5,638 bases of DNA, taken from contig CAMHDB010000130.1 in NCBI GenBank assembly GCA_946183715.1, forward strand, positions 1 to 5,638, read 5' to 3'. Origin of the DNA: an uncultured Oscillibacter sp. GTDB taxonomy: Bacteria > Bacillota > Clostridia > Oscillospirales > Oscillospiraceae. Each line of letters starts with the position of its first letter. Position 1 is the stretch's first letter. Positions 5,320 through 5,638 of the stretch are shown in pieces. The notes under the pieces are model-generated. The model saw only the letters and a program-made list of their open reading frames with translations, made no database searches and was not told the DNA's origin. The position numbers and the translations under genes were made by a program.

Positions 5320-5638
5320 ATGCTGGATTTGGACGGACTGCGCCTGACGCCGGGGGAGCCGCTGTCCGAACTCAAAGCGCGGGCGGCGCGGGCGCTGCGC
5401 GTGCGGGAATCGGACGTGGTGTCGGTGGAGGTGTTGCGGAGAAGTCTGGACGCGCGGGAGCGGCCCGTGTTCCTGTACCGCGCGGCGGTGGCGGTTCGCG
5501 ACGAAAGGCCGCTGTTACGGCGGGGGTTCCGGCGCTATGTACCGCTGTCGGGCTACCGCCTGCCGGAGCGCCGGGAGAGGCCGGAACGCGTCCCGGTCGT
5601 CGTGGGCGCGGGCCCGGCGGGGCTGTTCGCGGCGCTGG
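5320..5638 (+). CDS. FAD-dependent oxidoreductase-like protein, COG2509-like (3' end outside window)
   Basis: 106 residues are visible from the ATG at 5320, and the frame is open at the right edge. An N-terminal region of about 90 residues has the pattern LRV..SDVVSVEVLRRSLDAR followed by a basic stretch. It leads into VPVVVGAGPAGLFAAL at residues 91-106, the beta-alpha-beta start of a FAD-binding Rossmann fold (GAGPAG at 96-101). An N-terminal extension with a (K/R)RSxDAR motif before the dinucleotide fold is what I know from the uncharacterised FAD-dependent dehydrogenases of COG2509, common in Clostridia. The protein is likely cytoplasmic, as no signal peptide is seen. Substrate is unknown. 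The gene is divergent from the surface operon and probably functionally separate. The assignment rests on the N-terminus only. Confidence 0.8.
   Translation, partial: MLDLDGLRLTPGEPLSELKARAARALRVRESDVVSVEVLRRSLDARERPVFLYRAAVAVRDERPLLRRGFRRYVPLSGYRLPERRERPERVPVVVGAGPAGLFAAL

Overview
The window looks like chromosomal DNA from a GC-rich Gram-positive anaerobe of the class Clostridia, most plausibly in the Oscillospiraceae/Ruminococcaceae area. This is inferred from four signs: strong AAGGAGG-type ribosome binding sites, an S-layer-homology (SLH) anchored surface protein, cohesin and dockerin modules, and a Clostridia-type FAD-dependent protein next door. No marker gene in the window fixes the genus.

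Layout: bases 1-5069 are an operon-like block of three genes read on the minus strand, in the order 5069 to 1. Gene A (5069-3921) encodes a secreted protein with one cohesin module, a Ser/Gly/Thr linker and three SLH modules. Gene B (3898-3191, TTG start) encodes a small secreted protein with an unassigned N-terminal beta-rich domain and a C-terminal two-repeat dockerin. Gene C (3166 to beyond base 1) encodes a very large secreted protein: two near-duplicate cohesin-like modules, a Pro/Asn/Asp linker, then at least six Ig-like repeats. It is still open at the left edge. Gaps between the genes are only 22 and 24 bases, each holding a strong Shine-Dalgarno sequence and no terminator.

Bases 5070-5319 are a divergent intergenic region. 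A good sigma-A-type promoter drives the operon leftward. A probable extended -10 promoter drives the rightward gene. The same 10-base sequence, CGTACCCGGA, lies at the predicted start site of both transcripts, so the two form an inverted repeat across the region. A short palindrome over the operon -35 box and a 10-base tandem repeat may also be regulatory. From 5320 to the right edge is the 5' part of a FAD-dependent oxidoreductase-like gene (COG2509-like), probably unrelated housekeeping.

Working model (inference): Gene A is held on the cell wall by its SLH modules and displays a cohesin. Gene B carries a dockerin that could dock onto the cohesin of A and/or those of C. Gene C projects cohesins and Ig-like stalks. 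Together they would be a compact, calcium-dependent cohesin-dockerin surface assembly with no enzyme visible in the window. This resembles cellulosome architecture but is apparently used for display or adhesion. Which cohesin binds the dockerin cannot be told from sequence alone.
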